Assembly: GCA_038326995.1 (NCBI GenBank)
Contig: JBBQKP010000017.1
Span: 1-28,233 of the forward strand
Direction: 5' to 3'
Source of the DNA: JBBQKP01 sp038326995
GTDB lineage: Bacteria > Planctomycetota > Phycisphaerae > Tepidisphaerales > Tepidisphaeraceae
DNA length: 28,233 nucleotides
Shown: positions 8,129 through 16,015 of the stretch, piece by piece
How the letters are laid out: every line of letters starts with the position of its first letter
How positions within the stretch are numbered: the first letter of the stretch is position 1
Translations under genes and position numbers: made by a program
Notes under the pieces: model-generated
What the model saw: only the letters and a program-made list of their open reading frames with translations
Told to the model about the DNA's origin: nothing
Database searches by the model: none

Positions 8129-10579
8129 TTAAGCCGCCACATTCTCGACATCGTCGGTCATGATTGTCACCGCACGCGTCGGACAGACCCGCACGCACTC
8201 GCCGTCGAGGTCGCACTGATCGATCGTCTGCAAATTGATCATGGCCTTGCCATCTACACTTTGCAGCACCTTCTGCTCGCACCGCGCGATACACGCACCG
8301 CAGCCGATGCATTCGCTCTGGTCGATCTTCACCGTCGCCAGCACAAGGTTGCCGCTTGATTGTCGCTTGGTCATAAACTTCCCGATCGGCGATGCGGTCT
8401 CTCGCGACACGGCACTCTCGAACATCGCCTCATTTGGTCCGAAGCTCGCGTGGCTCGAAACCTCCACCGTCCCGGGCCGCCGAACTTGAAAGAGCTGCCT
8501 TCCCGTATCGTCGGTGTACAGGGTCTGCAGTTTCTCCAGATATTTCATGGCAGTGCTGACGACGGTCGCGTGGCTCCAAGTGAGCGGGCTCACCGAAAGC
8601 GGCGCGTTGGTGAACGGGTGCACCTGCTCCGCCAATACGCCACTCTCCAGGGCATGATCCGCCGTCCATTGAAAGATCGGCAACGCGAGTTTGAGCTCTT
8701 CGGGCGTCTTGGCGCACGTCACCAGATAGTCAGCCAGCCAGAGCGTGCAGATGAACCACGGGTTGCCCTGCACGCGTGTGAAATCGTCTGTGACGCGGTG
8801 GTAGTAGTCGCGTTCGTACCGCGCTACGCCGCCGACGTCGGTCTTGCACCACAGTTTTTCCTTGACGGCGTCCATCGTCGCGACGACGCGCGGATCATCC
8901 GCGTCGAACAGGTGAAATTTGAAGATCGCGTAAAGGCTGGCATCCACAGTTTCGTCTGCCTCGTAAACGGTTCGCCCCGCGCCTGCGTTGAAGTTGCCCG
9001 CGCCGGTGAGGCGTTCGCTTGCGATTTCCTCGCCGCCCTCACTGGCGGGCATGACGGTGTGTGCGATGAGTCTTCGAAGGAAGCGATTGTGTTTGGTAGA
9101 CCAAAGATGCTCGGCCGCACCGGATCGAACTTCGTCTGCGGCGCGTTTATATTTCTGAGCGCGCTCGCGGTCACCGAATGCGACGGCAAAATGCTGCGCC
9201 GCGCGAAGTCCGCCGTATACCGTCGCGACGGTGAACGCATGCACGCCGAAACGCTCTTCCCAGAGGTCGTAGCTGGGCAGCGGCAATCCGGTTTGCGTGT
9301 CGCGAAAATCGCACATGAAATCGGCGGCGGGCTGAACGATATCGACCCAGAGCGGGCGAATGAATTCGATGTCACGATACCTGAAGTAGTGCCGCCAGAG
9401 CGCCCACACGACCAGCGCGGTTTCGTCTTCCTGAATCGGCAGGCTTGGCTTGCCGTCGCGCATCCACGGGTGCCATGAACTCGCTGGCGAGCCGTCAGGA
9501 TTGTACTTGTGCAGGAAGTAGCCTTCGGGGCGAATGACTTTCTGACAAAACGTGAAGAACGAACGAGCGAGGTCCGGAAAGCCGGCCATGTCGAGTGAGT
9601 CGGCGACGAGCGCGCCGTCGCGAGGCCACATGTACGAATAGGTGTCACGCGCGAACTGCATGATGTCGGTGTCATTGGCGGCGATGATCGCGCCGCGATT
9701 GTCGACCTGCGTTCGAACGACCAGAAGCGACCTTCGGAACAGATCGACGACCTTCGTCGGCAAATTGCCGAAATTGATGTTCGTGCCGCTGACCCACAGA
9801 CGCCAGTACGCATTGGTCCGCTCGATGACGGTGGCGGGCGGGTGCTGTTTGAGCCAGCCATGAAGTTCGACGAGTTCTTCGCGGCTTGTGGCGGCGATGA
9901 TGACCATGTAACACTCGCGCTCGCCGTTGGCGGGAACGTCGATGGAGATCAGCCCCGTGCTGTCGACTGCGCCCTGCGCAATCGCATTGCCCTGAAGATG
10001 GCCGTCCTCGGCGTCACGCCAGGTTCCCTCAGCGCCGGCGAAGCCGCTTGTTCCAGTCGCGAATTCGTCCACACGCTGCCGACCCATGTCGTCGTAGAAC
10101 GTGATCATGATGTACCGCTCGTTGCGGTAATGAACCAGCGCAGTCAGGCCCGGATCGAAGTAGGCGGTGTCGCCGATCTTCGTGCCGTACATGTTGAAAT
10201 CCTGGTGGTGAACGATTCGGACTTTTCGCGCCTCGTTGGCAAGATTCTTCACCTTAATGCGGCGGACGTGGATGCTTCGGTGGAAATCCACAACATCGTT
10301 GCAGTAAAGCGAAATGCCGAGCGACGGATTATCGAGTGCGACGGAAGTCGTGAGCGTGTCTTTGAGATAGCGCTGGCGAATCTTGAAGCTTTGATCGGTC
10401 GTCCACGCAAGCCTGCCGCCGCGGCCGTCGCTGTTTTCGACAAACACACCAAAGTGACAAGGCTGATGCCCGGCATGATTTTCCTGCCCGACGTGCGGGA
10501 AATAAAAATCGCGAATCTGATATCGATCGTCGAAGTTGATCAGCAGATTTCCATTGCCAATAGGGATGTCACGGGGCAT
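8129..10579 (-). CDS. GH15 glucoamylase-like glycosidase with C-terminal ferredoxin domain
   Basis: 816 residues. Residues 1 to about 270 form the N-terminal beta-sandwich of bacterial/archaeal GH15 enzymes (start MPRDIPIGNGNLLINFDDRY). The (alpha/alpha)6 catalytic barrel follows, with YSYMWPRDGALVADSLD, the probable acid in PSYDLWEERFG (Glu about 441-442) and the probable base in VLAEQVHPF (Glu 651). These enzymes release glucose from alpha-glucans or related sugars. The last 65 residues are unrelated: a dicluster ferredoxin domain with Cys757, 760, 763 and 767, and then C-x2-D-x2-C-x3-CP (Cys789, Asp792, Cys795, Cys799). The frame is open throughout with no stop or frameshift signal. There is no signal peptide, so it is probably cytoplasmic. 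The ATG at 10579 fits the family N-terminus. Confidence 0.88.
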   Translation of the reverse strand: MPRDIPIGNGNLLINFDDRYQIRDFYFPHVGQENHAGHQPCHFGVFVENSDGRGGRLAWTTDQSFKIRQRYLKDTLTTSVALDNPSLGISLYCNDVVDFHRSIHVRRIKVKNLANEARKVRIVHHQDFNMYGTKIGDTAYFDPGLTALVHYRNERYIMITFYDDMGRQRVDEFATGTSGFAGAEGTWRDAEDGHLQGNAIAQGAVDSTGLISIDVPANGERECYMVIIAATSREELVELHGWLKQHPPATVIERTNAYWRLWVSGTNINFGNLPTKVVDLFRRSLLVVRTQVDNRGAIIAANDTDIMQFARDTYSYMWPRDGALVADSLDMAGFPDLARSFFTFCQKVIRPEGYFLHKYNPDGSPASSWHPWMRDGKPSLPIQEDETALVVWALWRHYFRYRDIEFIRPLWVDIVQPAADFMCDFRDTQTGLPLPSYDLWEERFGVHAFTVATVYGGLRAAQHFAVAFGDRERAQKYKRAADEVRSGAAEHLWSTKHNRFLRRLIAHTVMPASEGGEEIASERLTGAGNFNAGAGRTVYEADETVDASLYAIFKFHLFDADDPRVVATMDAVKEKLWCKTDVGGVARYERDYYHRVTDDFTRVQGNPWFICTLWLADYLVTCAKTPEELKLALPIFQWTADHALESGVLAEQVHPFTNAPLSVSPLTWSHATVVSTAMKYLEKLQTLYTDDTGRQLFQVRRPGTVEVSSHASFGPNEAMFESAVSRETASPIGKFMTKRQSSGNLVLATVKIDQSECIGCGACIARCEQKVLQSVDGKAMINLQTIDQCDLDGECVRVCPTRAVTIMTDDVENVAA

Positions 10580-10686
10580 ATTATTTGTCTCGTTTGCGAA
10601 TCAGTTATCGAACCACATCCGCTGGGCAACGCACCCGTTCACGGGGTCGCCGCCGCGGCCGTCTCTCCTGCTTCATCGGCCAAATC

Positions 10687-10953
10687 TTACATCACATACA
10701 CATAATATGCGGTGATTTCAGGGCAAAACTGATTCTCAACCGATCTGTCGAGCTTGGGTGCGATGCCTTTGGCTTTGTAATTGTCGGCGACCTACGCGAG
10801 GGTGTTCACCCATCGGCCGCCATTGATGTCTTCGAGCGAGAGATACAAATAGCTTGAGAACGAGAGCGACTGACGATTATCGATCTTGTATATCGTTTCG
10901 ACGCACTGGCACCACGACAATTCGCAGTAGTGCCCGAGCCATAGCTATCGACC
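10687..10953 (-). pseudogene. Possible remnant of a protein-coding gene (C-terminal end, interrupted)
   Basis: On the minus strand one frame reads as plausible protein for about 88 codons up to a TAA at 10687-10689. It includes ELSWCQCVETIYKIDNRQ, LEDINGGRWVNTLA, an in-frame TAG, then VADNYKAKGIAPKLDR and FCPEITAYYVYVM. The two halves are in the same frame on either side of the single TAG, and the composition is aromatic-rich and unlike random shadow frames. A further TAG lies upstream of the readable part. I do not recognise the family. The simplest reading is the decayed 3' end of a gene; chance is possible. Confidence 0.35.
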
Positions 10954-11029
10954 AGCAGCGCGCGGACATCTTTAGCAATTCCATGACAAATCAGAAGACA
11001 ATTCGACGTCCCATAGTCCGAGCTTTTCC

Positions 11030-11055
11030 AAAAAAGAATCGCCCCCCCAAGGCGA
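11030..11055 (-). terminator. Putative terminator of the ligase gene
   Basis: A short stem (TCGCC 11039-11043 with GGCGA 11051-11055) is followed on the minus strand by TTC and six U residues (A run 11030-11035). It starts five bases after the ligase stop codon. The stem is only 5 bp, so confidence is moderate. Confidence 0.5.
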
Positions 11056-11059
11056 GTCA

Positions 11060-11980
11060 TTAAGACCGCGCGGCACGAACGAGCTGATCGACCAACTCAC
11101 TGAAACCGATGCCTTCCTTCTGTGCCATTTCGGGCAGCAGGCTGACGGGCGTGAAGCCGGGCATCGTATTGATTTCAAGCAGATAAAAATTATTGGCCGG
11201 ATCGATCATGACATCAACGCGCGAAAGATGCCGACATCCCAGACAGCGGTGAGCGCGAAGGACCGTCTGCTGAATTTGCTGAATTAATTCCGGAGGCAGC
11301 CCGGTATCAAAGTTATGCTTCGCACCGCCGGCGGTGTATTTGCTTTCAAAGTCGAAGAACTCGTTCTTGGGCTCGATCTTGATCGGGCTCAGCACGCGAT
11401 CAAACAACACGCCCACCGTGATTTCAGTTCCGACGATGAGCTGCTCGACCAGCGCCTTGCCGTGGCCTGTCACGACTTTCTCCACGCAGGCCCGGACGTC
11501 TTTCGCGTCCTTGCAGACGAACACGTCGATGCTGCTGCCCGAGCCGAGGGCCTTGACGACCGCGGGCTGGTCAAACCCAGCGTTGAACGACGCGTTAGGC
11601 GACTTATTAGACGTAGCGTCTTGTAAATCCGTTTTGCGAACGGTGCGCCACGCGGGCGTAGGAATGCCGTGAGAGACCCAGACTTCCTTGGTCGAGAGTT
11701 TGTCGATGGCGATGCTGCTGGCGTGTGATCCTGACCCGACAAAATCCATGCCGCGTTTTTCGAGTATCGCCTGCAGCTCGCCCGACTCGCCGAACTCGCC
11801 GTGCAATGCCGGAAACACCACATCACAAGGCTTATCCAGTGCGGACAACTCGCCCGGCGTGATGTCGGCGAGAAAGACCTCGTGCCCCGCGTGCTTCAGG
11901 CCTTCCGCGACCGCGCGGCCCGAAACCAACGAGACTTCCCGCTCCTGACTCGGCCCGCCGTGCAACACAGTGATTCGCAT
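11060..11980 (-). CDS. ddl: D-alanine--D-alanine ligase
   Basis: 306 residues, the usual length. ATP-grasp enzyme that joins two D-Ala with ATP for peptidoglycan precursor synthesis in the cytoplasm. The N-terminus has VLHGGPSQEREVSLVSGRAV, the Ddl signature. PALHGEFGESGELQAILE and GSGSHASSIAIDK follow. VVKALGSGSSIDVFVCKD holds the ATP-binding lysine and loop. LGCRHLSRVDVMID and FYLLEINTMPGFTPVSLLP carry the metal and substrate ligands. A short insert rich in Asn/Ser (about residues 122-135) precedes the ATP-binding lysine. No other cell-wall gene is adjacent, so the gene stands apart from a dcw/mur cluster. The gene transcribes away from the GH113-like gene; the two share a 104-bp divergent region. 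Confidence 0.93.
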   Translation of the reverse strand: MRITVLHGGPSQEREVSLVSGRAVAEGLKHAGHEVFLADITPGELSALDKPCDVVFPALHGEFGESGELQAILEKRGMDFVGSGSHASSIAIDKLSTKEVWVSHGIPTPAWRTVRKTDLQDATSNKSPNASFNAGFDQPAVVKALGSGSSIDVFVCKDAKDVRACVEKVVTGHGKALVEQLIVGTEITVGVLFDRVLSPIKIEPKNEFFDFESKYTAGGAKHNFDTGLPPELIQQIQQTVLRAHRCLGCRHLSRVDVMIDPANNFYLLEINTMPGFTPVSLLPEMAQKEGIGFSELVDQLVRAARS

Positions 11981-12068
11981 ACCGCTTCAATACACCAGCC
12001 GCCGATTACTTGCCACTCTCGCGCCTACGTCGATGAATGATCGTGCGCACCGAAACTTCTTCTTCGCC

Positions 12069-12074
12069 TATACT
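12069..12074 (+). promoter_or_regulatory. Candidate -10 element of the GH113-like gene
   Basis: TATACT lies ten bases before the ATG at 12085. If used, transcription would start only a few bases before the start codon, giving a very short leader. No convincing -35 hexamer is visible at 16-18 bp. Confidence 0.35.
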
Positions 12075-12084
12075 TATTCATAGA

Positions 12085-13131
12085 ATGCCCAAACGAACAT
12101 TTAACCGAGCGTTTATCTGTCTCTTAATCTCCGTCTGTCTTCTATCCAGCTCGGGCGTTTTCGCTCGACCGACAGAGCCGATGCCCGTTCGCGGCATGAC
12201 GCTCGCTCACCTTCATCGCGCCGATCTTGGTTATGGATCAGACGCTTGCAGAGTGCAGTTGGATAACTTGAAAAATCTGAATGTGAACTGGATCGCGATC
12301 AACCCATTCGCGTACATGCCCCAAATCAATCAGCCCGGCCTCAGCTTCGGGGGCGACCGATCGATGTCGCGCAACAACATGATTCGCGTGGTGAAAGATG
12401 CCCACGAGCGGGGCATGTCCGTCCTGATCAAGCCGCATATATGGTCCGGCGAATTCGCGCGAGGAAAGTCGCCGATGGAAATCGCGATGACCACCGACGC
12501 GGACTGGGACGTCTGGTTCGCCTCTTTCACCGACTACATCATGGACAATGCCAAACTCGCACAGGAAAGCGGCGCGGAAGCGCTTAGCGTCGGGTGTGAA
12601 CTTGAAGGAACCAGCAAACACACTGAACGATGGAAGAAGTTGATCGCACAGGTTCGCACGGTTTACACAGGCAAACTGGTCTACGCGGCAGCATTCGAGG
12701 AATGGAAGCAAATTGAGTTCTGGGAAGACCTCGATTGCGTGGGCATCAACGCCTACTGGCCAGTCGCGGATGTGAGGAACGCGAGTGATGAAGAGGTGCG
12801 GGCCGGCTGGCGTAATCGACTTGCATCGCTCGTGACTTTTGCCAAGAAGATCAATAGACCGATCTGCTTCACGGAGTTGGGCTATACGCTCAGCGACAAG
12901 GCGGCGATGGAGCCGTGGGAATATGCCGTGGAAACTGAGAATGCGAAGCTTCAGGAAAGGCTCTACACCATAGCGCTGGAAGAAACGCGGGCTTCGGGCG
13001 TTGTGGTCGGCGTATTCGTCTGGAAGTGGTTTACCGCCGACGCCTGGAAACGCCACGAGCGCGGCGACCCATTCGCCATTCAAGACAATGCGGCGCTGGT
13101 TGAACGAATTAAACACGCCTGGATGCACTGA
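12085..13131 (+). CDS. Secreted GH113-like glycoside hydrolase (TIM barrel)
   Basis: 348 residues from the ATG at 12085. The frame is open back to 12037, but MPKRTFNRAFICLLISVCLL followed by SSSGVFA is a clean signal peptide and sets the start. The mature protein opens with VRGMTLAHLH, then LKNLNVNWIAINPFAYMPQ and HERGMSVLIKPHIWSGEF, like the beta-strands of the GH113 (beta-mannanase) and GTA-TIM-barrel families. The likely acid/base is Glu172 in SVGCELEGTSKH, and the nucleophile Glu264 in CFTELGYTLSDKAA. VFVWKWFTAD near the end fits the last barrel strand. The probable substrate is a mannan or other beta-linked glycan; this is not certain. It converges with the flippase gene, 24 bases away. 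Confidence 0.82.
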   Translation: MPKRTFNRAFICLLISVCLLSSSGVFARPTEPMPVRGMTLAHLHRADLGYGSDACRVQLDNLKNLNVNWIAINPFAYMPQINQPGLSFGGDRSMSRNNMIRVVKDAHERGMSVLIKPHIWSGEFARGKSPMEIAMTTDADWDVWFASFTDYIMDNAKLAQESGAEALSVGCELEGTSKHTERWKKLIAQVRTVYTGKLVYAAAFEEWKQIEFWEDLDCVGINAYWPVADVRNASDEEVRAGWRNRLASLVTFAKKINRPICFTELGYTLSDKAAMEPWEYAVETENAKLQERLYTIALEETRASGVVVGVFVWKWFTADAWKRHERGDPFAIQDNAALVERIKHAWMH

Positions 13132-13155
13132 AGTCGCGTTAAGTGCGAAAACAAC

Positions 13156-14859
13156 TTAGCGCGAAACAGCACCCGGCGCGGGATATGTGACACGGGGCTT
13201 CACGCGCTTACGCCGATAGATTGCCAGCGCTCGCTCACAGATAGAGTTCCACTCTCTGGGCATGATCAATCGTACGGCAATGAGATAGACAAGCAGATTG
13301 ATCGAAACGATCCATAGAAGCTGGAAGAGATTTGATCCGTTGAGTCGGGCGGGAACGAAGTCCAGCGAATAATGCGCGACAACAGCGCCCACAAAAGACG
13401 CCAGCATCGGTATGCCCGCGGCACGAAAAATCGTCTTCCAGAATCCGGGCAAAGGCCCGACAGCCATGCGCATGCCAAGCACACCGAACACGGTGTAGTG
13501 AAGCAGAACCGCCCCGGCGACGGCCTCGGCGGCGAGGCCGTATTTTCGTCCGATGTAGGCGGCGAGAAATGCCTCGCCCAAAAACAGCGTCGAGTGCACC
13601 GCATTCCAGCCGAAGAAAAATGCGAAACGGCCCTGTGCCCGCATCAACGCGGCCGAGGGCGCGCCGATCATGCCCATCGCCATCGCGATCGACAAAATCG
13701 CGAACGGAACCACCGAATCAAGCTGCTTGTTGAAAATCAGATTGAACAGCGGCACGGCGGCGGACGCCTGCAAAAAATTCAGCGGCACGGCCACCATCGA
13801 GAGCAGCGAAAGCGAACTCACCGCCACACGCTTTTGCTCTTCGGGCTGGGTAACAAGCTTCGAAAGCGTCGCAAACAGCACGCTCGTCACACTGCCGACC
13901 AGAAACACATTCGCCTGCACCGCCTGTGTGAAGGCAAACGTATAAACGCCCACGGTGGCGACCGTGGTCATCTGCGTGAGCGAGAGATAATCGCCGTTGG
14001 CGACGAAGTTCGCCACCATTGCCGTGCCGAAGAGGTATACACCCGATCGAGCCAATGGAAGCCAGGCCGAAAAATCGGGCGACCACCGCAGTTGCGGGCC
14101 GAGCTGTTCTTTGGTCAAGCTCCAACTTATGCAGAGTGCGAGCGTGCTGCTGGCGAGAATCGCGACGAGCATGCTGCCCGCTCCGGCGCCGCTTAGCGCA
14201 AGCACCACAACCACACTCGACTGAAACAGCGACACGACCGCATTCATCAACGCGAGTTCTCTAAAACGAAGCTTGATCTGCAAATACGCCTGCGGCACGT
14301 TTTGCAGACTCTCGATCAGACATTTGGTCGCGAAGATATAGATCAAATACTTGAAGTAATCGGCACTGACATTGTTGTCGGCAAGCTGCCTCGATACCGG
14401 CCCGGCCGTCAGCACCATGGCCAGAGTCGTCACCACACCCAGCCCGATGCTCAGCCAGAATGCCGCGTTCAGATTCGCCTTGAAACGAGACTGCTGCTGA
14501 ACCAGGACGTCACGCAGGCCGAACATCTGGATGATGCCGAAGAACGACTGCACCATCAGCACGCTGGCGATCGCACCCCAGTCGTCTTTGAAAAGCACCC
14601 TTCCCAGAATGATGTTCGCCAGCAGCGCCACGACTTTGGTCGACATGCCGCTGAGCGTCAGCAGCGCTGCGCCGCCTACCGCGCGGTCCTGAAGACTCTG
14701 CCTCTTGAGAACCTGCTCGCGCGATGCCTGCCTCGTGTCGTAATCCAGCGCGCTCGAAACCGTATCGCTGGGCTCTGCCACCAATGCGGATTCCGCCTCG
14801 GGTGATTGCACCCGAGGCGAAAGCTCCGGCCTATCATTGATGTTGCCCGGTCCATTCAT
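13156..14859 (-). CDS. Polysaccharide flippase / lipopolysaccharide biosynthesis protein (Wzx-like, MOP superfamily)
   Basis: 567 residues with about 14 predicted membrane helices. After a hydrophilic N-terminal extension of about 60 residues comes AVGGAALLTLSGMSTKVVAL, the typical first helix of Wzx/RfbX-type exporters. Conserved features such as FGLRDVLVQQQSRFKANLNA follow. The protein should move lipid-linked oligosaccharide across the inner membrane. No glycosyltransferase or polymerase is adjacent, so the partner pathway is unknown. The chosen start lies at the end of an 11-bp tandem repeat (14849-14892) in which every unit contains an ATG; the terminating TGA of each micro-ORF overlaps the next ATG. 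A start further inside the N-terminal extension cannot be excluded. Confidence 0.85.
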   Translation of the reverse strand: MNGPGNINDRPELSPRVQSPEAESALVAEPSDTVSSALDYDTRQASREQVLKRQSLQDRAVGGAALLTLSGMSTKVVALLANIILGRVLFKDDWGAIASVLMVQSFFGIIQMFGLRDVLVQQQSRFKANLNAAFWLSIGLGVVTTLAMVLTAGPVSRQLADNNVSADYFKYLIYIFATKCLIESLQNVPQAYLQIKLRFRELALMNAVVSLFQSSVVVVLALSGAGAGSMLVAILASSTLALCISWSLTKEQLGPQLRWSPDFSAWLPLARSGVYLFGTAMVANFVANGDYLSLTQMTTVATVGVYTFAFTQAVQANVFLVGSVTSVLFATLSKLVTQPEEQKRVAVSSLSLLSMVAVPLNFLQASAAVPLFNLIFNKQLDSVVPFAILSIAMAMGMIGAPSAALMRAQGRFAFFFGWNAVHSTLFLGEAFLAAYIGRKYGLAAEAVAGAVLLHYTVFGVLGMRMAVGPLPGFWKTIFRAAGIPMLASFVGAVVAHYSLDFVPARLNGSNLFQLLWIVSINLLVYLIAVRLIMPREWNSICERALAIYRRKRVKPRVTYPAPGAVSR

Positions 14860-14892
14860 GGTTCATTCATGGTTCATTCATGGTTCATTCAT
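14849..14892 (-). repeat. Four 11-bp tandem units carrying start codons, flippase leader
   Basis: On the minus strand the unit is ATGAATGAACC. Three exact copies (14860-14892) precede a fourth with one change (ATGAATGGACC, 14849-14859) that holds the flippase ATG. Because 11 is not a multiple of three, each unit opens a four-codon ORF (M-N-E-P) whose TGA overlaps the next unit's ATG as ATGA. The last micro-ORF ends on the flippase start codon. Confidence 0.9.
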
Positions 14893-14931
14893 ACGCGCTC
14901 ATACGAATCCGAGTAAGTTCCCGCGAACGAC

Positions 14932-15014
14932 TTTGGAGGGCTCTTCAGGGCGTCTCTCTATGACGCTTCTGCCGAACCTTTGGTCTCCGGCGGCAGGGAC
15001 TGCCGCCCTCCAAA
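14932..15014. repeat. 83-bp palindromic repeat-like element A
   Basis: Outer 10-bp inverted repeats (TTTGGAGGGC, 14932-14941, and GCCCTCCAAA, 15005-15014) enclose two hairpins: GCGTC/GACGC (14950-14966) and an 8-bp perfect stem GGCGGCAG/CTGCCGCC (14989-15007). It lies in the 264-bp gap between the flippase and the ABC ATPase, both on the minus strand. No ORF inside. It resembles a MITE/REP-type element. Whether it is present elsewhere in the genome cannot be seen here. Confidence 0.55.
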
Positions 15015-15156
15015 CTTTCAGCGCGAGAATTTATTGCGGACTTTATGAACTACAAAGGGTATCGGCACATAAAGCTCAGGAGTCGCAATGACACATGCAT
15101 AACGTAGGACGTCGCCGACCTTGGCCGTGCTACGTGGCATGTAAATTCTCAACTCT

Positions 15157-15966
15157 TCACCCTTCCAATAAATCCGCCTCATATCCCCCTGCCAGGCGGC
15201 GTTCGGTGAGCGGGCCGGTCGTCAGGCCGTACACGAACTGCTTCACCAGCGGGTCGGCGCTGTTCTTCATTTCGTCGGGCGTCCCGCTGACGATCATCTT
15301 GCCGCGATCCAGCAGCACCATTCTGTCTGCGATGCGGAAGGCCGAATCCATCTCGTGTGTCACCACAACACTCGTCACGCCCAGTCGCTTGTTCAGACCG
15401 ATAATAAGATCGTCGATCTCGGCACTAGTGACAGGATCGAGCCCGGCACTCGGCTCGTCATAAAACAGAATTTTCGGATCAAGCGCCAGCGCCCTCGCAA
15501 GCCCGGCCCGTTTCTTCATGCCTCCCGACAATTGTGCGGGCATCTTTTCCGAGTGCGTACGCAGACCGACGAGTTCGAGCTTGATCTTCACCATCACTTC
15601 GATGGTCGATTCGGGAAGATTCGTGTGCTCGCGAAGCGGCAAAGCGACATTTTCAAAAACGCTCATCGAGTTGAAAAGCGCGCCGGACTGAAACAGCACG
15701 CCGATCGACTTGCGGTAGGCGTCGAGGTGTTTGGTGTTCATCTTCGCGATGGACTCACCGTGGACAACGATGTCTCCGCCGTCGGGCCGCACGCCCGCGG
15801 TCATGAGCCGCAGCAGCGTGCTTTTGCCCGAGCCGCTTCCACCGAGAATCACAAGCGTCTCGCCCTGCCTGACCTGCAAATCGATCTGATCGAGAATCAC
15901 GCGTCCGTCGTAGGTCTTCACGACCTTGTTCACGACGATCACGTTCTGTGGTGTTATCAAAGTCAT
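15157..15966 (-). CDS. ABC transporter ATP-binding protein, MlaF/Mkl-like
   Basis: 269 residues from the ATG at 15966. The frame extends to 16071, but that would overlap the DAHP synthase gene and add residues foreign to the family. Walker A is LGGSGSGKSTLL, the signature LSGGMKKRAGLARAL, Walker B ILFYDEPSAGLDP and the H-loop VVTHEMDSAF. The spelling LSGGMKKRAGLARA and the EPSAGLDPVTSAEID segment are characteristic of the MlaF group, which energises phospholipid transport between the membranes with MlaE and MCE proteins. No MlaE permease is in the window. The only MCE protein is at 4484-5713. It sits 49 bases behind the DAHP synthase on the same strand, an unrelated but possibly cotranscribed neighbour. 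Confidence 0.88.
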   Translation of the reverse strand: MTLITPQNVIVVNKVVKTYDGRVILDQIDLQVRQGETLVILGGSGSGKSTLLRLMTAGVRPDGGDIVVHGESIAKMNTKHLDAYRKSIGVLFQSGALFNSMSVFENVALPLREHTNLPESTIEVMVKIKLELVGLRTHSEKMPAQLSGGMKKRAGLARALALDPKILFYDEPSAGLDPVTSAEIDDLIIGLNKRLGVTSVVVTHEMDSAFRIADRMVLLDRGKMIVSGTPDEMKNSADPLVKQFVYGLTTGPLTERRLAGGYEADLLEG

Positions 15967-16015
15967 GAGAGTTTGGCGCGTGAAAATTGTCGGCGTTTGC
16001 GGGCGCCCGCGAACA

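Larger units (their letters stand above)
10580..11059. other. 480-bp region without an intact gene
   Basis: This lies between the GH15 gene and the D-Ala-D-Ala ligase gene, both on the minus strand. It is lower in GC than its neighbours. It holds the ligase terminator (11030-11055) and a probable decayed minus-strand coding segment (10687-10953). The short plus-strand ORFs here show no family resemblance. The GH15 promoter is presumably in 10580-10686; I could not fix it. Confidence 0.5.

Noticed and set aside
8360..9478. 372-residue plus-strand ORF opposite the GH15 gene
   Set aside because: Shadow of the GH15 reading frame; no recognisable motif, and the opposite strand has catalytic motifs throughout.
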